Shown here piece after piece: positions 4,849-11,350 of a stretch of DNA of 11,350 bases (positions are counted from its first letter, which is position 1; every line of letters starts with the position of its first letter). This stretch comes from UBA9732 sp963606545. GTDB lineage: Bacteria; Spirochaetota; Spirochaetia; Sphaerochaetales; Sphaerochaetaceae. The position numbers were made by a program, and so were the translations under genes. Where the stretch lies: positions 1-11,350 of the forward strand of contig CAVCYP010000049.1 of the NCBI GenBank assembly GCA_963606545.1. Reading direction: 5' to 3'. Below the pieces are notes generated by a model. It saw nothing but the letters and a program-made list of their open reading frames with translations. It was not told the DNA's origin and searched no databases.

Positions 4849-6351
4849 TTAGATATCAAAGCCAAAGTTCAGCGTCACGCCATAGCGGAAGATGACGTTG
4901 TCTTTCCAGTTGGGCGTGTACCCATCTTCAAAATTATTGGCGTTCACAATCTGCTTGTAGTACTTCACATGGTCACCCGATACATATGAAAGGCCTACAA
5001 AGCCAGACAAGGTGAAAGATGTGGAATTAAACGAAATCAGGCCTTCTGGAATCAAGGTTAAGCCAGCTTCAAGATCCACGACAAACGAGTGGTCATATTT
5101 TTTGCCTTCTTCATACTCACCGTAAGGCAGACTCATTGCAGGGAAACTCATGCTCTTAACCATATTAGTTAAAGCTGTAACATCCCATCTCATATAACCA
5201 AGAGAGAAAGAGATATACGGAGCTACCCAGTTTTTCAAAGCCTCAATAGGATACGAGTATTCAAAACCAAGAGTGTCCAAGGCATGGCCCATTTTCAATC
5301 TAATATCGACATTAGGATCTCCAACTAGCTCGCCCTTTCTGTTTGTTGGATACCCTGCGACATATCTGTTTTTAAGAACAATTGACCAGTTGTCATTAAT
5401 AGGATAATTGAGCTCCTGCTCCTGGAACTTAACGCCAAACATATTTGCAAAGCCCATGGAAAGATAGAAATTATTTTCCTTCCAAATTGTTGGATGTAAA
5501 ACACTTAGAACATCTACCGAGAACACCGCATACCCAACGTGGTTTGTAAGCTCAGTAAAATAATTTAACTTGAAAAAACCGGTGTTAATGGTATAGCTAA
5601 GATATGGCCCATTGATGTATCTGGCATACAACTCCATTGTAGCCGAGTCATTATGTTCCTGGGTCCAATTCCAACCAAACGTTACCGCCAAAGTCTCGTC
5701 ATACTCGTTATTTAAAGAAAGCGTTGCAGTGAGCTTTTCCGTAGACTCAAAATCAAAAGCATAAGAGGCAACACTCCCCAAATTGAGCGTTAACTTGGAA
5801 GAATAAACCTGAGCCAAATCAAAGTAAACGTTCGCATTTAATCCTAAATAATAATGGAATCTGACGTCCGAGTAGTCATAAGGCAAGTCAACCCTATGCA
5901 TTCCAAATATTTTGTGCACAAGATTTTGCAAGTAATCATAGCCCGTATAACCAGAAAGAAAAAAACCAGTTTCCGGAGAAAGCTTCACAGCCACCACGCT
6001 ATCTAAATCTGGCGTATAATTAAAGCCAAATTTAATCTCCGTGACATCCAAACGCCCGTGATAAAAATCCTCTTGGTCAAAGTCATTCACATAATCGTCC
6101 TGGATATCCCAACCGGTCTTCCACCCGCGGTTCGTAATCCCGTTCAAATTTGCCCTGAGATACCAAGCCTCAGCCTCAAGCGCCACGTGCTCCGAATACG
6201 ACAGCTGGTCGTCATCGTTACGTGAAAGCCCATACGCATACTTATCGTTTCCAATCCCGATATTTATTGACTTCACCGCCCAAGGATTAGTATTTGCAAA
6301 TAACACCGTTGCAAGAATTAGCAAGCTTAATACAGAACAAATTTTCTTCAT
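4849..6351 (-). CDS. Outer-membrane beta-barrel, LpxR-like (lipid A-modifier family)
   Basis: The 500-residue protein starts with a clear signal peptide (MKKICSVLSLLILATVLFA, cleavage after about 19) and ends in an amphipathic strand FRYGVTLNFGFDI, as outer-membrane barrels do; alternating aromatic strands fill the rest. The N-terminal NIGIGNDKYAYG...SYSE (31-54) resembles the catalytic ND and YTNG region of LpxR lipid A 3'-O-deacylases. LQNLVHKIFGMHRVDLPYD (141-159) resembles their QNxxHxLIG block, with His146 as the likely catalytic His. LpxR from enterobacteria is about 300 residues, so this protein is much longer; the C-terminal 200 residues are probably extra strands. The ribosome site is weak (CAGG close to the ATG). 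A TATAAT at 6428-6423 may drive it separately from the upstream operon. If the organism lacks lipid A, the substrate must be another lipid or glycolipid. Confidence 0.65.
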   Translation of the reverse strand: MKKICSVLSLLILATVLFANTNPWAVKSINIGIGNDKYAYGLSRNDDDQLSYSEHVALEAEAWYLRANLNGITNRGWKTGWDIQDDYVNDFDQEDFYHGRLDVTEIKFGFNYTPDLDSVVAVKLSPETGFFLSGYTGYDYLQNLVHKIFGMHRVDLPYDYSDVRFHYYLGLNANVYFDLAQVYSSKLTLNLGSVASYAFDFESTEKLTATLSLNNEYDETLAVTFGWNWTQEHNDSATMELYARYINGPYLSYTINTGFFKLNYFTELTNHVGYAVFSVDVLSVLHPTIWKENNFYLSMGFANMFGVKFQEQELNYPINDNWSIVLKNRYVAGYPTNRKGELVGDPNVDIRLKMGHALDTLGFEYSYPIEALKNWVAPYISFSLGYMRWDVTALTNMVKSMSFPAMSLPYGEYEEGKKYDHSFVVDLEAGLTLIPEGLISFNSTSFTLSGFVGLSYVSGDHVKYYKQIVNANNFEDGYTPNWKDNVIFRYGVTLNFGFDI

Positions 6352-6373
6352 GCCTGAATAATAGCAACTTCAT

Positions 6374-6420
6374 AAAAAAAGGACCATAACCCATAAAGAG
6401 TTACAGCCCAAATAAAGGTC
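6374..6420 (-). terminator. Possible weak terminator after the redox operon
   Basis: On the minus strand GACC (6420-6417) can pair with GGTC just ahead of a run of seven Ts (6380-6374), with an inner GTAAC/GTTAT pairing. The stem is short and interrupted, so termination is uncertain and some read-through into the barrel gene is likely. Confidence 0.3.
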
Positions 6421-6431
6421 AAATTATAAGA

Positions 6432-7628
6432 TTATTCAACAGGGAAAATCTCAAGCTCAATGTCACTTAGCGCATAGGAAGCACATGGATGAATCCAGCC
6501 AAACTTCTTGTCAGCAAGTCTTCTGCCATCCTTGTCCTCAGGGACATAGACATCACCACTGATTAAACGTGAATGACACCAGCCACACTCACCACTTCTG
6601 CAGTGACTTGGAGCCTTGATTCCAGCCTTTTCAATTGCCCAAAGCAGAGGTTCTTCAGAGCTAGTCTTAATGGTGGTTTTCTCTCCTTTAATTACAACTG
6701 TGAGATTGAAAATCTGCTCACCCTTTTCAGCCTTAATTTTACTGTCGCCAGAAAGCTCCATTCTATAGAACTTTTTCTTAAGACCAAGGGCCTTCATCTG
6801 CTCAGCTTCATATTTATAAAGAGCACCAGGACCGCACATAAAGACAGAATATTCACCTTCTGGAGCATATTTTTTAATAAGCTGGGCAGAGACAAAGCCA
6901 TGCTCATAGCCTTCTTTCTCTTCATCAGAAAGCACGTGAACCACCTTCACCTTGCCGTTGCTCTGACTTGCAAGAGCCTCAAGCTCATCTTTAAGGAGAA
7001 TGTTGTCGCTGGTTCTGCTACCATAGAGAATTGTCAAATTGAAATCTTCAATTCCATCTTTGATAGCGCTAGCCATTGAGAAGAAAGGAGTAATACCAGA
7101 ACCTCCAGCAATAGCTATAACATTCTTAGCATCTCTGAGACCTTCATAGTAGAACTCTCCAAGTGGACCACTGAGCTTAACCTCTGTCCCCTCTTTCCAG
7201 TTCTCAAGAATGTACTTGCTTGCATAACCAGGATTTGTAGGTTTAATTGTCAAAGTATAGCTACCATTAAGTGCATCCTTTGGATTAGAGCAAATGGTAT
7301 AAGGCTTGTTTACGTAAGCCCCATCAAGCTCCAAAGAGACCGATACATACTGTCCTGCCCGGAAATATGCAAGATTTTGAGTATTCTTTTCCGTGTTAGG
7401 AACTAAAGTAAAGCTCTTAGCTCCGTTGTGCTCAACTACTTTGCTAACCTTTGCATATTGAACAGCTGGATGTAGTTCAGCAGCCAAAATATTTGCACTG
7501 AAGATTGACTGAGGAATTGTTGCAGGAGCTGCTTCAATAGCCTTGATTCTTGTCTTTACCTCACCCAAGAATGGAAACGGATTAAGACCTTTAAGTCCTT
7601 TTCTTGAATAGTTATATTTTTTAGCCAT
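6432..7628 (-). CDS. FAD/NAD(P)H ferredoxin reductase with C-terminal [2Fe-2S] domain
   Basis: The 398-residue flavin reductase passes electrons between NAD(P)H, FAD and a plant-type [2Fe-2S] cluster. The order is an extra N-terminal 50 residues, an FAD domain with KPYTIC (108-113; Lys in place of the usual Arg of RxYS/T), a nucleotide domain with GGSGITP (175-181) and CGPG (265-268), and a ferredoxin domain with Cys343, 348, 351 and 382 (C-x4-C-x2-C-x30-C). The layout is that of oxygenase reductases, or of Hmp- and phenol-hydroxylase-reductase-type proteins with the cluster C-terminal. The ATG at 7628 is chosen because AGGAGG lies 9 bp upstream; an in-frame ATG at 7658 would overlap the previous gene by 29 bp. 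Only one base separates it from the stop of the FAD gene upstream, so the two are translationally coupled. It probably supplies electrons to that partner. Confidence 0.9.
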   Translation of the reverse strand: MAKKYNYSRKGLKGLNPFPFLGEVKTRIKAIEAAPATIPQSIFSANILAAELHPAVQYAKVSKVVEHNGAKSFTLVPNTEKNTQNLAYFRAGQYVSVSLELDGAYVNKPYTICSNPKDALNGSYTLTIKPTNPGYASKYILENWKEGTEVKLSGPLGEFYYEGLRDAKNVIAIAGGSGITPFFSMASAIKDGIEDFNLTILYGSRTSDNILLKDELEALASQSNGKVKVVHVLSDEEKEGYEHGFVSAQLIKKYAPEGEYSVFMCGPGALYKYEAEQMKALGLKKKFYRMELSGDSKIKAEKGEQIFNLTVVIKGEKTTIKTSSEEPLLWAIEKAGIKAPSHCRSGECGWCHSRLISGDVYVPEDKDGRRLADKKFGWIHPCASYALSDIELEIFPVE

Positions 7629-7629
7629 C

Positions 7630-9180
7630 TCACTTACCCTCCTTCTGCATTTCTTCATAGAAATATCGTGCCTGTTCTTGACCAGAAAGATATGCCTGTG
7701 AATATCCGTCCATCTGGGTTCCGTGTCCGCCGGCGAATCTCAAACCCTTGATGGTATAATCTTCTTTGTGAGCACACTGTACACGTGGGAACATTCCGTC
7801 CCAACCTGCTGGGATATAGCCATAAACATCGCCATTTGGAGTTCCTAAATATCGGGCCCAAGTTACAGGAGAAGCAACGACTATCTCTTCAATGTGACTC
7901 TTTAGGTCGCAGCCAGTGACTTCTTCGTAGCGCTCAATGCATTCTTTGGCAATCTTGTCCTTGACTTTGAAGTAATCCTCTTTCTTGACGTCCTTGAACG
8001 GGTCGCCGGTGTAGAACTTACTGAACTGAATGAAAGCTCTGTTTTCACCGGCAGCATCCTTTAAGGCGTTTGTAAGAACTGTACAGGTAATGTCCTTGTG
8101 AGTCTCAAGAGAATCCGAAGAAAGGAACTGCTGATGGTTATCTGGGTTATAGCGCATGAAGGTATCGTAATTCTTAAGTCCAATCTCTTCTGCAGAGGCA
8201 TCAAGGCCAAGATAAACTGTGAAACAAGCCTGTGCAAGACGCTGAGCATTCATCTTCTTCTTGTCATACTCAGGAACTTCCTTCTTATCCACCATTCTGT
8301 CAAATACCACATGAGGCATGAGGTTAGAAATAACATAAGGACATTCAATATATTGACCGTTATGAAGGACAACCCCCTTAACCTGTCCGCCCTTGATATC
8401 AATCTTTTCAACAGGAGTGTTGTACCAGATATCGCCACCAAACTCTCTAATTTTTGCATCAAAAGCTAGAGAAATTTCGTGAGACCTATTCTTAGCAAAC
8501 CATGGAAGCTGAGTTAAATAGACGTAGGTCATGAACGTATATGGAGCAAAACTCATCTCTGTGGAGTCTGCAGAAACATAGGTCCAGTAGGATTCAAAAA
8601 TGTGTCTTGCTTTATCTGGAACACCAATTTTTCTGAGCATAGCATCACAAGGCTGAGGAACAACGCACATAAGGTCATAATACTTGAGCATCATCTCAAC
8701 CTTCTGAAGACCTTCTGGTTCATTGTGTCTCTGATAGAGCCACTCAACACCATCCACCAACATACGGCCAAGTTCCATAACGGTTGTCATGGACTCTCTA
8801 CTTCCAGGAACAACCTTTTCCATTGCATCAATGAAGGCCTGAACGCCTGCTGGCATGCTTACATTAAAGCCATCAGGATCAGTTGCAACAGCCGCAAAAC
8901 TTTCATGAACAGGACACCACTCAACATCAAGTTTGTAGTCATCTTCAAGAAGTTGTCTGACAGCACCTCTTTTGCCCTCACCTTCTCCGGTTCCCATCTG
9001 GCAAAGTTCATGTAAGGTTGCCTCAAATTCATAGGCTCCTCTTACAAAACTTGTTGCACATCCACCAGGAAGATTATGTTTCTCTAAAACGAGAACTTTT
9101 TTTCCTTTTTTTGCGAGCCAAAGAGCTGCTGACAACCCTCCGTTACCTGCTCCTACAACTATTACGTCGTATTTCTGCAC
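7630..9180 (-). CDS. FAD-dependent oxidoreductase of the phytoene desaturase/carotenoid isomerase/retinol saturase type
   Basis: The 516-residue flavoprotein has an N-terminal Rossmann motif VIVVGAGNGGLSAALWLAKKG with the acidic residue in LEKHNLPGGCATSF (33-45). It ends in the family's C-terminal FAD signature GLRFAGGHGTQMDGYSQAYLSGQEQA. Enzymes of this group desaturate, saturate or isomerise polyenes and other hydrophobic substrates using FAD alone or with a reductant. The substrate here is unknown, and no carotenoid genes are adjacent. Translation starts at GTG 9180, with GGAGG 8 bp upstream; no ATG fits as well. It is the first gene of a two-gene operon with an FAD/[2Fe-2S] reductase, divergent from a FadR-type GntR regulator. 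That context suggests an inducible redox step, perhaps an NAD(P)H-dependent reduction of an unsaturated lipid or similar compound (inference). Confidence 0.85.
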   Translation of the reverse strand: MQKYDVIVVGAGNGGLSAALWLAKKGKKVLVLEKHNLPGGCATSFVRGAYEFEATLHELCQMGTGEGEGKRGAVRQLLEDDYKLDVEWCPVHESFAAVATDPDGFNVSMPAGVQAFIDAMEKVVPGSRESMTTVMELGRMLVDGVEWLYQRHNEPEGLQKVEMMLKYYDLMCVVPQPCDAMLRKIGVPDKARHIFESYWTYVSADSTEMSFAPYTFMTYVYLTQLPWFAKNRSHEISLAFDAKIREFGGDIWYNTPVEKIDIKGGQVKGVVLHNGQYIECPYVISNLMPHVVFDRMVDKKEVPEYDKKKMNAQRLAQACFTVYLGLDASAEEIGLKNYDTFMRYNPDNHQQFLSSDSLETHKDITCTVLTNALKDAAGENRAFIQFSKFYTGDPFKDVKKEDYFKVKDKIAKECIERYEEVTGCDLKSHIEEIVVASPVTWARYLGTPNGDVYGYIPAGWDGMFPRVQCAHKEDYTIKGLRFAGGHGTQMDGYSQAYLSGQEQARYFYEEMQKEGK

Positions 9181-9204
9181 AATTCTTTCCTCCGTTTTAA
9201 TTTT

Positions 9205-9222
9205 TGGCTTGTGGTTAAGCCA
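9205..9222. promoter_or_regulatory. Dyad at the redox-operon start site
   Basis: TGGCTT (9205-9210) and AAGCCA (9217-9222) form a perfect 6+6 inverted repeat with a 6-bp spacer. It lies just downstream of the operon's -10, about +1 to +17, in the expected place for a repressor site. The GntR protein is the nearest candidate. Confidence 0.5.
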
Positions 9223-9227
9223 GAACT

Positions 9228-9256
9228 ATTGTAATCAGTATTTTTATAGAAAACAA
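9228..9256 (-). promoter_or_regulatory. Promoter of the redox operon
   Basis: On the minus strand TTGTTT (9256-9251), 17 bp, TACAAT (9233-9228). An alternative further upstream is TTGTTA (9284-9279), 17 bp, TGTAAT (9261-9256). The mRNA leader would be about 40 nt from the first. Confidence 0.55.
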
Positions 9257-9257
9257 T

Positions 9258-9292
9258 TACAAAAATGTATTATTTTTTTAACAAAAATGTTA
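9258..9292. promoter_or_regulatory. Pair of TGT/ACA dyads between divergent promoters
   Basis: TACA-AAAA-TGTA (9258-9269) and TAACA-AAAA-TGTTA (9279-9292) share the ten bases ACAAAAATGT exactly 22 bp (two helical turns) apart. The first abuts the operon -35. The phased pair suggests cooperative binding of a dimeric regulator, most likely the divergent GntR protein. Confidence 0.5.
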
Positions 9293-9296
9293 TAGT

Positions 9297-9319
9297 GTGG
9301 CCAGAAATTTGTGACCAGA
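9297..9319. repeat. Direct repeat in the GntR control region
   Basis: GTGGCCAGA (9297-9305) and GTGACCAGA (9311-9319) are direct repeats with one difference, 14 bp apart, ending 15 bp before the GntR -35. They may be additional regulator half-sites. Confidence 0.35.
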
Positions 9320-9333
9320 GCAGATTTTTATAC

Positions 9334-9361
9334 TAGACACTTTTTTAAAATATGTTAAAAT
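9334..9361 (+). promoter_or_regulatory. Promoter of the GntR gene
   Basis: TAGACA (9334-9339), 16 bp, TAAAAT (9356-9361), giving a leader of about 30 nt before the ATG at 9399. Confidence 0.6.
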
Positions 9362-9398
9362 AAGGCTGTTGGACGTAGAAGAAACAGGAAGGAATACA

Positions 9399-10145
9399 AT
9401 GAGTAACGAACAGAATTCAGACAAATTGCGCGAGAAAAGTTTAAAGAATAATTTTGAAGAAACTCTTAAAGCCAAAATTTTATCCGGTGAGTTGAAGCCG
9501 GGTGACAGGCTTCCTCCTGAAAGAGAACTTGCAAAAGAAATCGGGATAAGTAGAGGCTCGGTTAATCAGGGGATTTTGGACTTGGAGCGCATGGGCTTTC
9601 TGAATATCATTCCGCGACAGGGCACGTTCGTTGCGCAGTACAGCAAAAACGCCACGCCGGACACGCTGGCTGCAATCATGAGCTACGATTCCACGTCAAT
9701 CAACCCAACTCTCTTCAAGGATTTTATGGATTTTAGAATTCTCATTGAGCGGGAATGCGCCCGTCTGGCTTGCATCCGGCTTAACTCCAAAAACCTCATT
9801 GCCCTCAACCAAGCTACCCGCGCGGTAATCACGGCGGCCGAGAACTTCACCCCCACCGCGGCTGAAACCGTCTTCAGCTACCACAAATGCATTGTAGAGA
9901 TATCGGGCAACGCAGCCTTCTACATGGTCTTCCAGAGCTTTGAAAAGATGATGCGCAACATGATCCACATGCACTACAGAGCCAAAAGTCAGCTCTCCAA
10001 CGAGCTCCACTTCTTCAACGACTTAACCTCCGCAATCGCCCACCGCGACGTATTTGAGGCCGATACTCTCATGCACAACCTCCTTACTAACGCCTCCAGC
10101 TACCTTGACAGGCAGCTCAAAGAGAACGAGCCCAACAGAGCCTAA
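9399..10145 (+). CDS. GntR-family (FadR/FCD type) transcriptional regulator
   Basis: The 248-residue regulator has a winged helix of GntR type: ILSGELKPGDRLPPERELAKEIGISRGSVNQGILDLERMGFLNIIPRQGTFV (27-78), one of the most recognisable family signatures. A helical FCD ligand domain follows, with FRILIERECARLA near 112-124, FSYHKCIVEISGN (159-171), and HFFNDLTSAIAHRDVFEADTLMHNLL (204-229). These carry the Asp/His positions that bind a metal and a carboxylate-type ligand in FCD proteins. The ATG at 9399 has GGAAGGA close upstream; an in-frame TTG at 9369 lacks this. It is divergent from the two-gene redox operon and probably regulates it. The 3' two-thirds is noticeably richer in G and C (CGC, GCC, CTC codons) than neighbouring genes. 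The ligand is unknown. Confidence 0.9.
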   Translation: MSNEQNSDKLREKSLKNNFEETLKAKILSGELKPGDRLPPERELAKEIGISRGSVNQGILDLERMGFLNIIPRQGTFVAQYSKNATPDTLAAIMSYDSTSINPTLFKDFMDFRILIERECARLACIRLNSKNLIALNQATRAVITAAENFTPTAAETVFSYHKCIVEISGNAAFYMVFQSFEKMMRNMIHMHYRAKSQLSNELHFFNDLTSAIAHRDVFEADTLMHNLLTNASSYLDRQLKENEPNRA

Positions 10146-10229
10146 TAAGCGTAATTTCGTAAGGTAAAGTCCAAAATTAAAAGCTGTGGTAGTAATGGAA
10201 TACTCAATTCACACGTACTTTTGGGACGT

Positions 10230-10256
10230 AAAAAAGGCCACCGCAAAGGTGCCCTT
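10230..10256 (-). terminator. Terminator of the LRR/DUF1566 gene
   Basis: On the minus strand AAGG-G-CACC, loop TTTGC, GGTG-G-CCTT, then further Ts to 10230. The stem has eight pairs with one G-G mismatch. It follows a second hairpin (10266-10293) in tandem. Confidence 0.7.
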
Positions 10257-10265
10257 ACAAAGAAA

Positions 10266-10293
10266 GCTCCCTGCCGTTTGAAAGTCAGGGAGC
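10266..10293 (-). terminator. First hairpin downstream of the LRR/DUF1566 gene
   Basis: GCTCCCTG (10266-10273) pairs perfectly with CAGGGAGC (10286-10293) around a 12-nt loop. On the minus strand it is followed by TTTCTTTG, a fair U-rich tail, 23 bp past the gene's stop. Confidence 0.55.
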
Positions 10294-10316
10294 ATGAGTT
10301 AAGATGTTGAATACTT

Positions 10317-11350
10317 TTAGAAAGCTCTGATAGGACGCACATAACCTTCGGCGTCGCGATATTTGTAGTCCTGGTAGCCAGTAATGAAAAATTGAATCCA
10401 TGATTGACTGTTGTACCACACCGTACTCGACCAGTAAAAATTGTTTGTTTTAAGGTCTCCTAACTCTTTTGTATAAAGATTTTCATACATCAGATTAAGC
10501 TCATCTTTACTCGGGAGAAACCAGTCCGTATAGCCGCCTTCAGTGCAGTTAACACATGCTTTAGCTGCAGGGAAGTTATCAATCCCGTTTTTCTTGAGTA
10601 TCTCTGTATTTTCCTTTCCTGCTCCGATTCCCGCTTCCGGAGAATATGCAGTACCTTGCTCTCCCCATGTATAAATTCCGGTTAAATCAGCAGGTGCAGC
10701 CTCAAGATATCTCCAGCCAAGCGTCTTGGAATCAAGCCCGTCGTTTGTAGCTTCGTCATTGTCAGCATCGACATCGTAGAAGACATATCCACCAGCAGGA
10801 CCGGTCTCGCCAACTTCGTAAGTTTTTGTTTTCCACTTGACAGTTGCCCCAGTAGCACCCCACGGACTTCCGTTTTTAAGGGCGTCAGATGCTTCAGATT
10901 CAAGCATATCAATATTTATAGTCGTTATTCCGGATCCTTCAAAGGCGTTGATAGCTATGGTTGTTATGTTCTTAGGGATGTCTATTGTTTTAAGCTGATC
11001 ACAGTCCTTGAATGCACGTTCAATCTCTTCTAGAGACTCCGGAAGGGTTAAACTTGTAAGCTCCAGACATCCTTCGAATGTACTTTTTTCAAGTTTCTTA
11101 ATTTTTGTTTTTGAAAGATCTATTGTAGAGAGGTTAATACAATTTTTGAAAGAGCTACTATCACTATCGAGTGCAGTGATGTTTTCAGGCTTTTCAAATT
11201 TAACACTCTTGACGTTTGAACCGCTGAAATCTCCAATTGTCGTCACCTTAGCCCCATGATACACCTCAGGGATTGTAACATCTGAAATAGAGTCATTGGC
11301 TTTGTTTACTTTATAAGTTTTATCTTCATTCAGAACAAAAGAAAGATCGG
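10317..11350 (-). CDS. BspA-type leucine-rich repeat surface protein with C-terminal DUF1566 domain (N-terminus beyond window)
   Basis: The frame is open to the right edge, so 344 C-terminal residues are visible and the true start lies outside; the GTG at 11264 that could serve as a start is internal (the frame continues upstream as VTIPE). The first part has 22-23-residue BspA/LRR_5 repeats: SFKNCINLSTIDLSKTKIKKL, STFEGCLELTSLTLPESLEEI, AFKDCDQLKTIDIPKNITTI, AFEGSGITTINI. A linker leads to a DUF1566 (Lcl C-terminal) domain from GPAGGYVFYD, through GWRYLEAAPADL, GGYTDWFLPSKDELNLMYENL and FYWSST to the end YVRPIRAF. Such proteins are common in treponemes as multi-copy, surface-exposed, adhesin-like proteins; this domain has a C-type-lectin-like look. 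Two tandem hairpins terminate it. Confidence 0.85.
   Translation of the reverse strand, partial: DLSFVLNEDKTYKVNKANDSISDVTIPEVYHGAKVTTIGDFSGSNVKSVKFEKPENITALDSDSSSFKNCINLSTIDLSKTKIKKLEKSTFEGCLELTSLTLPESLEEIERAFKDCDQLKTIDIPKNITTIAINAFEGSGITTINIDMLESEASDALKNGSPWGATGATVKWKTKTYEVGETGPAGGYVFYDVDADNDEATNDGLDSKTLGWRYLEAAPADLTGIYTWGEQGTAYSPEAGIGAGKENTEILKKNGIDNFPAAKACVNCTEGGYTDWFLPSKDELNLMYENLYTKELGDLKTNNFYWSSTVWYNSQSWIQFFITGYQDYKYRDAEGYVRPIRAF

Noticed and set aside
6573..7079. 168-codon plus-strand frame.
   Set aside because: Lies inside the reductase gene on the other strand and has no recognisable protein features.
8098..8469. 123-codon plus-strand frame, and similar frames at 8602-9015.
   Set aside because: Antisense to the FAD oxidoreductase, whose family signature is unambiguous.
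9229..9262. TTGTAAT...ATTACAA inverted repeat, resembling the Rrf2 half-sites.
   Set aside because: The spacing (20 bp between arms) differs from the fixed N9 of the Rrf2 dyads, and such AT-rich words arise easily here.
11259..11264. GTG at 11264 as the start of the LRR protein.
   Set aside because: The frame stays open to the window edge with continuing LRR-like residues (SDVTIPE), so this codon is internal.

Overview
The window is AT-rich bacterial chromosome, most likely from a host-associated or anaerobic Treponema (Spirochaetota). This is an inference. It rests on a truncated surface protein joining BspA-type leucine-rich repeats to a C-terminal DUF1566 domain, an LpxR-like outer-membrane barrel (so a double-membraned cell), a tmRNA tag ending ALAA, and general protein flavour. 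No taxonomic marker other than tmRNA is present.

Layout. 1-93: C-terminal end of an upstream plus-strand gene and its terminator. 94-483: gene-poor, AT-rich DNA with a dyad. 484-1203: a Y1 (HUH/REP-associated) transposase-like gene with an apparently degenerate active site, bracketed by two related 26-nt hairpins. 1218-2147: a minus-strand regulatory module in which an Rrf2 regulator precedes a small cupin gene; three copies of one dyad (TGTAA-N9-TTACA core) lie on the two promoters. 2156-2622: a complete tmRNA gene with promoter, an unusual self-complementary leader, a long 18-residue tag and a terminator. 2668-2790: three tandem 41-bp units. 2817-4782: a serine-palmitoyltransferase-like alpha-oxoamine synthase divergent from a TetR regulator, with four 16-bp iterons between them. 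4849-6351: LpxR-like outer-membrane barrel. 6432-9180: a tightly coupled operon of a CrtI/retinol-saturase-type FAD oxidoreductase and an FAD/NAD(P)H/[2Fe-2S] reductase. 9399-10145: a divergent FadR-type GntR regulator, with dyads in the shared control region. 10230-11350: tandem hairpins and the 3' part of the LRR/DUF1566 surface protein, which runs off the window.

How the parts fit together. Three regulator-target pairs recur: Rrf2 with cupin, TetR with the PLP enzyme, and GntR with the redox operon. Each pair has repeated or dyad DNA in the control region. The redox operon plausibly forms an electron path from NAD(P)H through FAD and [2Fe-2S] to an FAD desaturase/saturase partner, with unknown substrate. 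The PLP enzyme and the LpxR-like barrel suggest lipid or envelope chemistry, but neither substrate can be read from sequence. All family calls are from visual motif recognition; no database search was run.
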